Origin: Aliivibrio wodanis
GTDB lineage: Bacteria; Pseudomonadota; Gammaproteobacteria; Enterobacterales; Vibrionaceae
Assembly: GCA_000953695.1 (NCBI GenBank)
Contig: LN554846.1
Coordinates: 2,294,001 to 2,358,000 of the forward strand
DNA: 64,000 bases
Direction: 5' to 3'
Shown: positions 37,186 to 46,477 of the stretch, one piece after another
How the letters are laid out: every line of letters begins with the position of its first letter
Numbering within the stretch: the first letter of the stretch is position 1
Notes under the pieces: model-generated
Told to the model about the DNA's origin: nothing
The model's input: only the letters and a program-made list of their open reading frames with translations
The model's database searches: none
Program-made: the position numbers and the translations under genes

Positions 37186-37473
37186 TCACCCAATGTTAAC
37201 TGTCCCACCACCTTTAACCGTACCACCACAATCAATCGCATCTCCACTTCTTGCCGCAGCTTTCCCATCAATAAACACGGATCCTGAACCCGCAGAGATA
37301 GCTCTTGGATGAGGAGGATGGTTTGGTTTTGAATGCGGTGCTAAAGGATCACCTTCTCTTGCAGCTGGCAACCCATCAACGTTCACGGTTCCAGATCCTG
37401 CAAGAACAGGTGTAGGATGAAAACCGTCATGATCACTCCCTATATCTCCAACTTTTACTGCATTTCCCATCAT
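37186..37473 (-). CDS. PAAR-domain protein (type VI secretion spike tip)
   Basis: PAAR proteins sharpen the VgrG spike of type VI secretion systems. This 95-residue protein is a bare PAAR domain: three related Gly-rich strands-turn repeats including AGSGTVNVDGLPAAREGDPL (about 27-46) and SAGSGSVFIDGKAAARSGDA (about 61-80), and the conserved His and Cys (HSKPNHPPHP, DAIDCGG) that bind zinc. It has no toxin extension. No vgrG, hcp, effector or immunity gene is adjacent, so it is an orphan. ATG codons at 37473 and 37470 both have a usable AGGA. Confidence 0.9.
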   Translation of the reverse strand: MMGNAVKVGDIGSDHDGFHPTPVLAGSGTVNVDGLPAAREGDPLAPHSKPNHPPHPRAISAGSGSVFIDGKAAARSGDAIDCGGTVKGGGTVNIG

Positions 37474-37665
37474 TTTTCCTATTAATTATCTTATTTTGAA
37501 AGTGTATATTTTCTCAGCAATGATAAAAATATTGGCGAAGAAAAAGACGAGTCACTTCAAATAATAATCAATAGAATACTAAATAGCCTACAGCTCTGGC
37601 GTATTTGTTCAATAATCGTTATAAATAGACCATAACTAATAACATAATGAAGAATGAATAAAGTC

Positions 37666-38013
37666 ATGACTGTAATTTACGGAATTAAAAACTGCGATAC
37701 TATTAAGAAATGTAAAAAATGGTTTGAAGCAAACGATATCACTTTTACTTACCATGATTACCGTACAGATGGTATCGATAAAGAAATGGTAACCACTTTT
37801 GTTCAGCACCTTGGCTGGGAGAACGTTGTCAATAAACGTGGTACCACTTATCGTCAGCTGAGTGACGAACAAAAATCCTCTTTAAATGAAGAGAGTGCTA
37901 TTGAATTACTCCTAGAAATGCCTGCCATGATTAAACGCCCCGTTCTTATCTTAAATGATCAATATCATTTAGGTTTTAAACCCGCTCAATATGACGCGCT
38001 TTTTAACGTTTAA
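37666..38013 (+). CDS. yffB: ArsC/Spx-family protein YffB
   Basis: A thioredoxin-fold protein of the ArsC/Spx family; E. coli YffB is a glutathione-dependent member of unclear function. The product from 37666 is 115 residues (MTVIYGIKNCDTIKKCKKWF), with the active-site Cys in KNCDTIKK (Cys about residue 9) and the conserved Arg in IKRPVLIL (about 90). An ATG four codons upstream (37654) is also possible. It lies 52 bases before dapE, the same pair as in E. coli. Confidence 0.9.
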   Translation: MTVIYGIKNCDTIKKCKKWFEANDITFTYHDYRTDGIDKEMVTTFVQHLGWENVVNKRGTTYRQLSDEQKSSLNEESAIELLLEMPAMIKRPVLILNDQYHLGFKPAQYDALFNV

Positions 38014-38065
38014 ACCGAATCCATTAATTTAGATACACCATTAAATAGAAGTAAAGGAATACATA

Positions 38066-39199
38066 ATGTCAGACACCCCAACATTAGCGCTTGCTAAAGA
38101 TCTATTAAGCCGTCAATCCGTTACCCCTGAAGATGCTGGTTGCCAAGAGCTTATGATTAAACGCTTAGAAGCACTTGGCTTTACTATTGAAATCATGGTT
38201 TTTGAAGATACAACTAACTTTTGGGCCCGCCGTGGTACAGAAGTACCCTTGTTTACTTTTGCAGGTCACACTGATGTCGTTCCTACTGGATCATTAGATC
38301 ATTGGAATACTGATCCGTTTGAACCAACGATTATTGATGGCATGCTATACGCTCGTGGTGCTGCTGATATGAAGGGTTCTTTGGCTTGTATGGTTATTGC
38401 TGTTGAGCGCTTTGTTTCTGAACACCCAGATCATAAAGGTTCGATTTCTTTTTTAATCACATCCGATGAAGAAGGTCCATTCATTAATGGGACAACTCGT
38501 GTTGTTGATACACTAAAAGAGCGTAATGAAATTATTGATATGTGTATTGTAGGTGAGCCATCAAGCACTGATCATGTTGGTGATGTCGTGAAAAATGGTC
38601 GTCGCGGCTCTCTTACTGGTAATCTAACCGTTAAAGGAATTCAAGGTCACGTTGCCTATCCACATATCGCTCGAAATCCTATTCATCAAGCAATGCCAGT
38701 ATTAACTGAATTAGCTACGACTGAATGGGATAAAGGCAATGATTACTTCCCTCCAACTAGCTTCCAAATTCCAAATATCAATGGCGGTACTGGTGCGTCA
38801 AATGTGATCCCTGGCGATCTCGAAGTAATGTTTAACTTTCGCTTTAGTACAGAGTCAACAGTAGAAGGCTTACAACAGCGCGTTATCGATACATTAAATA
38901 AACACGATTTAGAGTATGACTTAGATTGGATCATTAATGGCCTGCCATTTTTAACTGATACTGGCGATCTACTCACTGCCGTTGTCGATGCTGTTGATAC
39001 GGTTAATCAGCAAAAACCTCAACTATTAACCACCGGTGGTACATCTGATGGACGCTTCATTGCACAAATGGGATCTCAAGTTATTGAGCTTGGACCTGTC
39101 AATGCAACTATTCATAAAGTAAATGAATGCGTTAAAGTAGATGATTTAGAAAAGCTGACAGATATGTATCAAGAAGTACTTAATAATTTACTTGCCTAA
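38066..39199 (+). CDS. dapE: Succinyl-diaminopimelate desuccinylase DapE
   Basis: DapE removes succinate from N-succinyl-LL-diaminopimelate in lysine and peptidoglycan precursor synthesis. The 377-residue protein is an M20 metallohydrolase with zinc ligands in [12 protein letters not shown] (His about 68), [12 protein letters not shown] (Asp about 101), SDEEGP (catalytic Glu pair about 135) and the C-terminal His in [13 protein letters not shown] (about 350). Length is typical. dapA, of the same pathway, lies 3 kb away on the other strand. Confidence 0.96.
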   Translation: MSDTPTLALAKDLLSRQSVTPEDAGCQELMIKRLEALGFTIEIMVFEDTTNFWARRGTEVPLFTFAGHTDVVPTGSLDHWNTDPFEPTIIDGMLYARGAADMKGSLACMVIAVERFVSEHPDHKGSISFLITSDEEGPFINGTTRVVDTLKERNEIIDMCIVGEPSSTDHVGDVVKNGRRGSLTGNLTVKGIQGHVAYPHIARNPIHQAMPVLTELATTEWDKGNDYFPPTSFQIPNINGGTGASNVIPGDLEVMFNFRFSTESTVEGLQQRVIDTLNKHDLEYDLDWIINGLPFLTDTGDLLTAVVDAVDTVNQQKPQLLTTGGTSDGRFIAQMGSQVIELGPVNATIHKVNECVKVDDLEKLTDMYQEVLNNLLA

Positions 39200-39212
39200 T
39201 CAATTTAGGTAT

Positions 39213-39240
39213 ATGATAAGAGGGTAACTCCTCTTATCAT
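39213..39240 (+). terminator. Hairpin after dapE
   Basis: ATGATAAGAGG (39213-39223) pairs perfectly with CCTCTTATCAT (39230-39240). The following T tract is short, so termination may be weak and the next gene, 14 bases on, could be cotranscribed. Confidence 0.55.
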
Positions 39241-39253
39241 TATTTGGTACTCT

Positions 39254-39922
39254 ATGAATAATCAAGAACTTACCGGTTTATCAAACCTGCACCTTTCTTT
39301 TGTAAATGAACACCGTCAACTTCACCACGATTGTATTTTATCTTTCCAATCTTTAGAAAAAGCAGCATTAGAGGCTGGTTTTATCCTCACTATCGCCAGT
39401 AGTTTCCGTGATTTTGAACGCCAGTTGATGATTTGGAATAATAAGTTCAATGGTATTCGTCCAATTTCAGGTGAAGATGGTCAACCCATTGATAGCAGTA
39501 AAATGAGTGATATTGAAAAAATTCACGCCATTATGCGTTGGTCAGCACTTCCAGGGTCTAGCCGTCATCATTGGGGGACAGATCTTGATGTTTATGCCTC
39601 AAATACAATCCCTCAAGGTATTAATCTTCAACTTGAACCTTGGGAATACGAGACTGGCCATCAAGCTGCATTCAGTTTGTGGTTAAAAGAAAACGCACCA
39701 AAGCACGGTTTCTTCTTCCCTTTTAATACCGACCAAAAAGGCGTAGCTATTGAACCTTGGCATATCAGCCATAAAGAAAAAAGTACGGCACTGATGACAA
39801 CCTTAACACCTGATATACTTTTAGATATATGGAAAGACGTCGACTTGGCAGGAAAAGACACTATCATTAAACATATTGATACACTATTTGTACGTTACGT
39901 AACTAATATTAATAAGAACTAA
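39254..39922 (+). CDS. M15-family (D-alanyl-D-alanine carboxypeptidase-like) protein
   Basis: A 222-residue protein with the zinc-binding pattern of VanY/VanX-type M15 peptidases: SRHHWGTDLDVY (about 102-113; His and Asp ligands) and EPWHISH (about 171-177; catalytic Glu and His ligand). The substrate of the family is the D-Ala end of peptidoglycan peptides. No signal peptide or membrane segment is visible, so it would be cytoplasmic unless exported in another way; it could act on recycled muropeptides. It lies between dapE and a DUF2897 gene, all in the same direction. Confidence 0.85.
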   Translation: MNNQELTGLSNLHLSFVNEHRQLHHDCILSFQSLEKAALEAGFILTIASSFRDFERQLMIWNNKFNGIRPISGEDGQPIDSSKMSDIEKIHAIMRWSALPGSSRHHWGTDLDVYASNTIPQGINLQLEPWEYETGHQAAFSLWLKENAPKHGFFFPFNTDQKGVAIEPWHISHKEKSTALMTTLTPDILLDIWKDVDLAGKDTIIKHIDTLFVRYVTNINKN

Positions 39923-39941
39923 TATCAATAAGGGCTAAGAT

Positions 39942-40163
39942 ATGGAATGGTTAATGAACCCTTGGGTTATTATCGTTATCGTTTTAAGTGTAGTAATAGG
40001 TAACCTGGCTGCATTGAAAGCAACTGCGAATATGAAATTTGGTCAACCTAAAAAACCAATAGCTCCACAAGAAGATCCTGACCAAGATAAAAACGATAGC
40101 ACAATAAAAAAAATAAACGATGAGATATTAGATAAAAAAGATGAAAAAAAAGACGCTCAATAA
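39942..40163 (+). CDS. DUF2897 small membrane protein
   Basis: A 73-residue protein with one N-terminal membrane segment (about 6-26, NPWVIIVIVLSVVIGNLAAL) and a highly charged tail (DPDQDKND, then IKKINDEILDKKDEKK). The pattern fits DUF2897, of unknown function. It lies 19 bases after the M15 gene and converges with bamC. Confidence 0.8.
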   Translation: MEWLMNPWVIIVIVLSVVIGNLAALKATANMKFGQPKKPIAPQEDPDQDKNDSTIKKINDEILDKKDEKKDAQ

Positions 40164-40205
40164 TATGAACGCCTTTGCTTATTTATCCAATATTCTGAAT
40201 AACGC

Positions 40206-41258
40206 TTACTCTTCTGTCGTTTTTACTTTAGGCATATTATTTGATTTATCAATAATCGCAGCCAATACTGGAACGACAGAATCAAGGATCTCTTCATTTA
40301 CAGGTTTACCACCTGCATCCGTCACATTAATAGATGTACGGTTACCTAAATCACCCAATAATAGATTATAAGTACTGCCTTCAAAAGAAAGAGGGTTTGT
40401 TCCAATTTCTTGCCAAAACTCATCATCAGGTTCTTTATATTTCACCTTGATCGTACCTTGAGAGCGGTTTCTGTCCTCAATTTCAAGTCCCATCATTGGC
40501 AATAATTCACCTAGACGTTCCCAAAATATATTATACGGAGCACGAGCAATAATAACTGGAAGACCACTTCTATCTTGCCCCATAGAAATAGGGATTAGTT
40601 TCACTAACTCTTCCGCACGAATACGTGCTTCTTCACGTAATTGAGCATCATAAGCAGATGTAACTAAATTGGTCATCAAAATGTTGTAACGCGCCTTATT
40701 AGCTTGAGTAACTTCAGTTTGCTTCCCATCAACCTGCCAATCAATTAATGATATTTGGAAACCAAAACGGTTATTCAGGCTCAGCCTTGAGATCTTATAA
40801 CGCGCACCAAACTCATTGTCTTCATCTTCTGAAATCCATTTAAGCCAGTCAGTTTCTAACTCAGAATCTGTTTGCGTTAATAAACTAAGATTACGTTGTT
40901 CAATTAAAGTTAACATGGTTTGCCAAAGCTTATCGACATCACCTTCTTTAACAAGCCATACTGTTACTTCTCCCTTAACCTCTTCAATACGGGCGCCGGG
41001 GATTAACTCTAAAACTTGTTGAGGAGGACGAATATCCACTTCTTTACCTACTCCACCACTGAAATCCCCTTTAGGAATATCATATTGAGTATAAAACTCA
41101 GGCTTTGCCTCAGTAGGCTGTTGCCATTCTTTTAATGGCTGAGTTTCTAAATATTTAAAATCTTGTTTAGCTTGGCGACGCTCTGTTGGACTGCTTGAAC
41201 ATGCTGACAAAACCGCAATCATCAATGATCCAACAACAAAGCGAGTGTTCACTTTCAT
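40206..41258 (-). CDS. bamC: Outer-membrane assembly lipoprotein BamC
   Basis: BamC is an accessory lipoprotein of the BAM complex that inserts beta-barrel proteins. The 350-residue protein has a lipoprotein signal (MKVNTRFVVGSLMIAVLSAC, Cys at residue 20), an unstructured N-terminal segment that binds BamD (YLETQPLKEWQQPTEAKPEF, about 37-56), and two helix-grip domains (about 100-220 and 230-345). It follows dapA by 11 bases; dapA-bamC is the arrangement of E. coli. Confidence 0.94.
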   Translation of the reverse strand: MKVNTRFVVGSLMIAVLSACSSSPTERRQAKQDFKYLETQPLKEWQQPTEAKPEFYTQYDIPKGDFSGGVGKEVDIRPPQQVLELIPGARIEEVKGEVTVWLVKEGDVDKLWQTMLTLIEQRNLSLLTQTDSELETDWLKWISEDEDNEFGARYKISRLSLNNRFGFQISLIDWQVDGKQTEVTQANKARYNILMTNLVTSAYDAQLREEARIRAEELVKLIPISMGQDRSGLPVIIARAPYNIFWERLGELLPMMGLEIEDRNRSQGTIKVKYKEPDDEFWQEIGTNPLSFEGSTYNLLLGDLGNRTSINVTDAGGKPVNEEILDSVVPVLAAIIDKSNNMPKVKTTEE

Positions 41259-41269
41259 TATAAATCCTA

Positions 41270-42151
41270 TTACTTCAACACACCGGCACGAATCATAGCC
41301 TGTTCAACAACAGGTTGTGCTGAGTGGCTTAATTCGGTTAATGGTAAACGAATATCTGGGTGAGTAATCATTCCTAAACGATGTGTAGCCCATTTCACAG
41401 GAATTGGGTTTGCTTCTACAAATAAATCGTTATGTAATGGCATTAAACGCTGATTAATAACTTCAGCTTCTTCAAATTTACCTTGAGCAGCTAGTGCAAA
41501 CATTGTTGCCATCTCTTTTGCTGCTATATTGGATGTTACAGAGATGACACCTTTTCCACCTAATTTTACAAACTCAAGTGCTGTGGCATCATCACCACTT
41601 AATTGGATTAAGTTTTCACCACAAAGTTCACGAGTAATGGCAATTCGATCTAAATCTGCCGTTGCGTCTTTTAAAGCGACAATATTCTTAAACTCAGATA
41701 ATCGAGCAACGGTCTCTGGTAATAAATCTACCGCTGTACGACCAGGTACATTATAAAGGATCTGAGGCACATCAGTTGATTCTGAAATGGCTTTATAGTG
41801 TTGAAATAAGCCTTCTTGTGTTGGCTTATTATAATATGGCGTTACGCTTAAACAGCCTGCTACACCAGAATCTCTAAATAGTTTACTAAATGTCACGGCT
41901 TCATGAGTTGCATTTGCCCCAGTACCTGCAATTACAGGAATACGGCCATCAGCAAACTCTAGAGTCTTCATTACAAGCTTGACATGTTCTTCCACACTTA
42001 ATGTCGCTGACTCGCCTGTTGTACCAACAGCAACAATGCCATCTGTGCCTGCATCAATATGGTAATCAACAAGGTTTTTTAAGCTGGTGTAATCTACTTC
42101 ACCATCGGTATCGAGTGGTGTTACTAATGCGACAATGCTACCTGAGAACAT
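41270..42151 (-). CDS. dapA: 4-hydroxy-tetrahydrodipicolinate synthase DapA
   Basis: DapA condenses pyruvate with aspartate semialdehyde, the first step to diaminopimelate and lysine. The 293-residue TIM-barrel protein has the nucleotide [10 protein letters not shown] motif (about 43-52), the catalytic Tyr in [13 protein letters not shown] (about 107), and the Schiff-base Lys in [10 protein letters not shown] (about 161). Length is normal. It is divergent from gcvR with a 274-base gap in which I see no gene. Confidence 0.97.
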   Translation of the reverse strand: MFSGSIVALVTPLDTDGEVDYTSLKNLVDYHIDAGTDGIVAVGTTGESATLSVEEHVKLVMKTLEFADGRIPVIAGTGANATHEAVTFSKLFRDSGVAGCLSVTPYYNKPTQEGLFQHYKAISESTDVPQILYNVPGRTAVDLLPETVARLSEFKNIVALKDATADLDRIAITRELCGENLIQLSGDDATALEFVKLGGKGVISVTSNIAAKEMATMFALAAQGKFEEAEVINQRLMPLHNDLFVEANPIPVKWATHRLGMITHPDIRLPLTELSHSAQPVVEQAMIRAGVLK

Positions 42152-42425
42152 ATCCTTCTCCCTTTTATCTTAGCCCGAACGTACGAATGATCTCTGTTAT
42201 TCATTAATATCATTGCAAAGAGTCATCTTCCTTGACCATATATAAAGCCTATGGTTTTCGTCTTCTATGCAATAAGCAGAGTCATTCAATCAATATTCCT
42301 CAAGGATATTACATAAGAGACCGTTTTGTAGAGTCTTTTTTTTGACGAATGTTCACTATTGCTTGCTTATCACACAATCACTTGCGTGTTAGTATTAGGT
42401 TATCTTTTTCAACAACGAGTTTTTT

Positions 42426-42956
42426 ATGTCTCAATACCTTGTAATTACCGCTATCGGTACAGATAGACCCGGAATCTCTAATAAGGTGACTCGCCTTGTT
42501 ACCGAATCAAGCTGTAATATCATCGATAGTCGTATCGCCTCATTTGGTAGTGAATTCACATTAATCATGTTGTTGTCTGGCACAGCGAATGCGATTTCTC
42601 GAATTGAAAATACCTTGCCTCTACTTGGGCAACAACACGATCTGAATACCATGATGAAACGCACCTCTCCTCATCAAGAACGTGATATTTTTTACACTAT
42701 TGATGCATTTATCGAATCAGAAGATCGTCCAGGCTTAACCGAGAAGTTCACTGATTTTTTAGCCAATCGAGATATTGATTTAAAAACACTCAGCGCTCAG
42801 ACCCTTAAAAAGGGAGAGAATCAAAATACTTTCCAAATCCAAATTACCGCCGAAATTTTTCAAGAATGCCACATCATCGAGATCCAAGAGCAATTTGAAG
42901 CCTTATGCTCAACATTAGGCGTTAGCGGTAAGATCAATTTTTATAAAACGAATTAA
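42426..42956 (+). CDS. gcvR: Glycine cleavage system repressor GcvR
   Basis: GcvR is a regulatory protein that binds GcvA and blocks activation of the glycine cleavage operon when glycine is low. The 176-residue product consists of two ACT domains (about 3-80, starting YLVITAIGTDRPGISNKVTR, and 90-172, with DAFIESEDRPGLTEKFTDFL). It has no DNA-binding domain, as in the family. The position beside dapA-bamC and before bcp matches E. coli. Confidence 0.93.
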   Translation: MSQYLVITAIGTDRPGISNKVTRLVTESSCNIIDSRIASFGSEFTLIMLLSGTANAISRIENTLPLLGQQHDLNTMMKRTSPHQERDIFYTIDAFIESEDRPGLTEKFTDFLANRDIDLKTLSAQTLKKGENQNTFQIQITAEIFQECHIIEIQEQFEALCSTLGVSGKINFYKTN

Positions 42957-42981
42957 AATAGCACAATCAAAAGGAAATATC

Positions 42982-43451
42982 ATGATCACGCCATTAGCAG
43001 CAGGCTCACCTGCACCAGACGTATCACTTCTTGATCAAAATGGAGACACAGTATCTCTATCTGATTTAAAAGGTAAAAGAGTTCTATTTTATTTTTACCC
43101 AAAAGCCATGACCCCAGGTTGTACTGTTCAAGCTCAAGGTCTTCGTGACATTAAAGCTGAATTAGATGCTCACAATGTCGTTACTTTAGGTGTAAGCATT
43201 GACGCAGTTAAACGTTTAGGTAAATTCATTGAACGTGATGAATTGAACTTCACTCTGTTATCTGATGAAGATCATGCTGCTGCAGAGGCTTTTGGTGTTT
43301 GGGGCGAAAAAAATTCATGGGAAAAGTATACGATGGCCTACATCGTATTAGTTTTCTGATAAATGAAGAAGGTATTATCGAGCACGTATTCAATAAGTTT
43401 AAAACCAAAACTCATCATGAAGTCGTTTTAGATTATTTAAACGAGAAATAA
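42982..43451 (+). pseudogene. bcp: Thioredoxin-dependent peroxiredoxin Bcp, frameshifted
   Basis: Bcp reduces hydrogen peroxide and organic peroxides using thioredoxin. The frame starting at 42982 runs 125 residues with peroxidatic Cys in MTPGCTVQAQG (about residue 46) and then stops at 43357-43359. The normal ending resumes in another frame: FMGKVYDGLHRISFLINEEG and on to a TAA at 43449-43451. The break is at the A7 run in GGCGAAAAAAATTC (about 43304-43317); one more A would join the two into a 156-residue protein of standard length. The resolving Cys of E. coli Bcp is Gln here, as in one-Cys types. The change could be a true mutation, transcript slippage or a sequencing error. Confidence 0.85.
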
Positions 43452-43465
43452 TGTTCAGTATTTAA

Positions 43466-43499
43466 ATAAAGGCGGGGCTTATTCTAAAGCCCACCTTTT
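43466..43499. terminator. Terminator between bcp and perM
   Basis: A stem of AAAGG/CCTTT and GGGCTT/AAGCCC pairs with a small internal loop, followed by TTTTATT on the plus strand and by T residues on the minus strand. It can serve both converging genes. Confidence 0.65.
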
Positions 43500-43527
43500 A
43501 TTGTTTATCTTTATTATACCGAGACCA

Positions 43528-44598
43528 CTAAGCGTTTTCTTTTAGAGAGATCTCAGTGGCTGGTAATGCTTTCCATACTGCTTTAACTAACGTCGCTAAT
43601 GGAATGGCAAAGAACACTCCCCAGAAACCCCATAGCCCACCAAAAACCAAGACAGCCACAATGATAGCCACAGGATGAAGGTTAACCGCCTCAGAGAAGA
43701 GTACTGGTACTAACACATTACCATCTAAAGCCTGAATGATTGCATAAGCTAAAACTAGCCAATAAAAGTCAGGCGTTAACCCCCATTGAAACAAGGCGAC
43801 AATCGCAATAGGTACAGTGACGGCGGCGGCTCCAATATACGGAATAAGTACTGAGAATCCGACCATTACGGCTAATAGCAATGAATAGCGTAAATCCATA
43901 ATGAAGAAAGTAATGTAGCTCACCCCACCAACAATCAATATCTCAACGACTTTTCCGCGGATGTAGTTACTGATCTGTTCGTTCATTTCAATCCAGACCT
44001 TAGTCGCCAAACGACGGTTCTGAGGAAGGATGTTACTCATAGTTGCCACCATCTCTTCTTTATCTTTTAATAAAAAGAAAACAAGCAGAGGAACAAGGAT
44101 CAAATATACCCCCAATGCAGCAATACTGATCAGTGACGCTAATGATCCTTTAACCATGGTTTCACCCATACCAAGTACTTTGCCACGTAATGTATCTAAT
44201 AATGTATCAATTGATTGAGGTTGAATTAATTCAGGGTAACGCTCAGGAAGACTGGATAGGAAATGATGTAAACCATTAAACATTGATGGCATATCATTAA
44301 TCAAATTACCGACCTGATTCCAAATCGTCGGTACTAGACCAAACACAGCCATGAGCATTACGCTAATAAACAAAATAATAACTAACATAACTGAAAGCGT
44401 TCTTGGTATCCCAAACTTACTGAGCTTAGCCACTGGCCATTCTAGTAAATACGCTAAAACAATAGCCACTAGTAATGGAGCAATTAAGTGACCAAAGAAG
44501 TAAATCGTAATAAACCCAACAATAAGAATGGCAACTAGGCTAACGGCGTGTGGATCTGAAAAGCGGCGTTTATACCACTGTGTAACCATATCTAACAT
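43528..44598 (-). CDS. perM: AI-2E-family permease PerM
   Basis: A 356-residue polytopic inner-membrane protein of the AI-2E transporter (PerM/YfgO) family. Hydrophobic segments appear at about 17-35, 38-55, 65-88, 155-180, 215-250, 255-285 and 305-335. The family stretch GIPRTLSVMLVIILFISVML is at about 60-79. The transported substrate of PerM proteins is not settled; some relatives export AI-2 or sodium. In E. coli perM lies beside bepA, as here. Confidence 0.88.
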   Translation of the reverse strand: MLDMVTQWYKRRFSDPHAVSLVAILIVGFITIYFFGHLIAPLLVAIVLAYLLEWPVAKLSKFGIPRTLSVMLVIILFISVMLMAVFGLVPTIWNQVGNLINDMPSMFNGLHHFLSSLPERYPELIQPQSIDTLLDTLRGKVLGMGETMVKGSLASLISIAALGVYLILVPLLVFFLLKDKEEMVATMSNILPQNRRLATKVWIEMNEQISNYIRGKVVEILIVGGVSYITFFIMDLRYSLLLAVMVGFSVLIPYIGAAAVTVPIAIVALFQWGLTPDFYWLVLAYAIIQALDGNVLVPVLFSEAVNLHPVAIIVAVLVFGGLWGFWGVFFAIPLATLVKAVWKALPATEISLKENA

Positions 44599-44606
44599 AT
44601 TAAGTT

Positions 44607-44828
44607 CTACTTTTTATTAACGGTTAATAATGAACATGACTCCCCATGCTCTACATGAATATCAAATGCATTGTGCTCAAAGTACTTTATGATATCGGTT
44701 AACGATGTTTTGTCGACGACTTTGATGTCTAATTTCTCGTTTTGCACTAAAGATTGAGTGGTACGTTTCGCTAAAAGCAGCGACATAGGGCAACGGTAGT
44801 GTGATAAATCTAAAGTTCGGGTTTCCAT
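44607..44828 (-). CDS. TusA-family sulfur carrier-like protein
   Basis: A 73-residue protein of the TusA/SirA/YedF type. The motif LDLSHYRCPMSLLLAKRTTQ (about 6-25) contains the Cys-Pro pair that carries persulfide in TusA. It could donate sulfur or act in redox control; which member it is cannot be decided. It lies eight bases upstream of perM, in the same operon, and is divergent from bepA. Confidence 0.85.
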   Translation of the reverse strand: METRTLDLSHYRCPMSLLLAKRTTQSLVQNEKLDIKVVDKTSLTDIIKYFEHNAFDIHVEHGESCSLLTVNKK

Positions 44829-45005
44829 TCTGCAACTCTGTAGATATGATAGATTTCAATTGGAAGAGTATAAATCACATAATTCATACAAAAAAGAAAC
44901 CTATTTTCATTTTGGTACTCTTATCATTCAAGATTGAGTTATTATCTCTTTATAACAGAGCTCTTGATAAACAGAGTGTTATTAAAAAGGATTTGTAAAT
45001 ACGAC

Positions 45006-46460
45006 ATGTTCAAATTAAAAAGACTGGCCAGTTGTTTACTGATCACCTCATTATTGACAAGCAACCTCCCAGCTTATGCAAATAACGATTTAAATTTACC
45101 TGATATCGGCACAACAGCCGCATCAACGTTAACGATTGACCAAGAATTAATTTATGGTGATGCGTATATGCGCATGCTTCGAGCAAGCCAACCTGTCATT
45201 AATGATCCAGTTTTAGCAGAATATGTTCAGGATCTTGGTCATCGCTTAGTTGCTAATGCTAGTGATGTGAAAACACCTTTCCATTTTTTCTTAATTAATA
45301 ATCGAGAAATTAACGCCTTTGCTTTTTTTGGTGGTTATGTTGCTCTCCATTCTGGATTATTTTTACACGCACAATCAGAAAGTGAATTAGCCTCGGTTGT
45401 TGCTCATGAAATTGCTCATATAACTCAACGTCACTTAGCTCGTAGTATGGAAGACCAAGCAAGACGTTCTCCCGCTACTATCGCCGCTCTTGTAGGATCA
45501 TTGTTATTGGCTATAGCTGCACCAGAAGCCGGAATAGCAGCTATTCATGCTACAACAGCGGGAGCGATGCAAAGCTCAATAAACTACACTCGAAGTAATG
45601 AAAAAGAAGCAGATAGGTTCGGTATTGATACTTTGGAAAAATCAGGATTTGAGGTTGCTGCCATGCCTCGATTTTTCTCTCGCTTAGCAGACCAATATCG
45701 TTATGCAAGCACTCCTCCTGCAATGTTGTTAACCCATCCATTACCAACGTCTCGTATTACGGATAGTCGCGAAAGAGCTCAACAATATCCAATGCGTCGA
45801 GTCAATACCTCTCTACGTTACCACCTTGCTCGCTCACGTATTGTCGCTCGATTTGCCGGAATTGATAGCAATGCCGCATTAGATTGGTTTTCTCGTAAGT
45901 CAAAAACGCATAATAGTGACATTAAAAACGCTCTAAATTATGGTAAAGCGTTAGTTTATATCGATTCAAAACAGTACGATAAAGCGCAACCTCTCATGGA
46001 TACCTTATTAAAGAATGATCCCCTTAATACGTTTTATATTGATGCAGCCACCGATTTAGATCTTTACACCAAAAAGAATCAACAAGCGCTGACGCGATTA
46101 GAAAATGGCTTGGTACAATTACCCAATAACCCTGTACTCGCCATTAATTATGCTCATGCTTTGTCTGAATCAAATAAACCCGCCGAAGCCGTTCGCATTT
46201 TACAACGTTATACGCATGATAACCCTGAAGACCCAACGGGATGGCAGTTATTATCTAAGGCTTACCATGATAATGGTAGCGCTGATGGAGAATTGGCAGC
46301 AAGGGCTGAAATCTATGCGCTCAAAGGCATGTGGAATAAAGCCCTCAGTAATTACACTCAAGCAAGTCAATTGGTTGAGTATGGAAGTTTAGATCAAGCA
46401 AGGTACGACGCTAGAATTGATCAATTACGTCTCTCTCGTGAACGTTTTAGCGCGTTATAA
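45006..46460 (+). CDS. bepA: Periplasmic M48 metalloprotease / chaperone BepA
   Basis: BepA degrades or helps assemble misfolded outer-membrane proteins, notably LptD, at the BAM complex. Start 45006 gives 484 residues: signal peptide (about 1-25, LPAYANNDL), an M48 domain with zinc motif HEIAH (about 135) and QSSINYTRSNEKEADRFGID (about 186-205; third ligand Glu), and a C-terminal TPR domain (about 300-480). The frame stays open 24 codons upstream without a signal-like start. It is followed closely by arsC, as in E. coli. Confidence 0.93.
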   Translation: MFKLKRLASCLLITSLLTSNLPAYANNDLNLPDIGTTAASTLTIDQELIYGDAYMRMLRASQPVINDPVLAEYVQDLGHRLVANASDVKTPFHFFLINNREINAFAFFGGYVALHSGLFLHAQSESELASVVAHEIAHITQRHLARSMEDQARRSPATIAALVGSLLLAIAAPEAGIAAIHATTAGAMQSSINYTRSNEKEADRFGIDTLEKSGFEVAAMPRFFSRLADQYRYASTPPAMLLTHPLPTSRITDSRERAQQYPMRRVNTSLRYHLARSRIVARFAGIDSNAALDWFSRKSKTHNSDIKNALNYGKALVYIDSKQYDKAQPLMDTLLKNDPLNTFYIDAATDLDLYTKKNQQALTRLENGLVQLPNNPVLAINYAHALSESNKPAEAVRILQRYTHDNPEDPTGWQLLSKAYHDNGSADGELAARAEIYALKGMWNKALSNYTQASQLVEYGSLDQARYDARIDQLRLSRERFSAL

Positions 46461-46477
46461 TTAAAAAAGGAAAAAGT

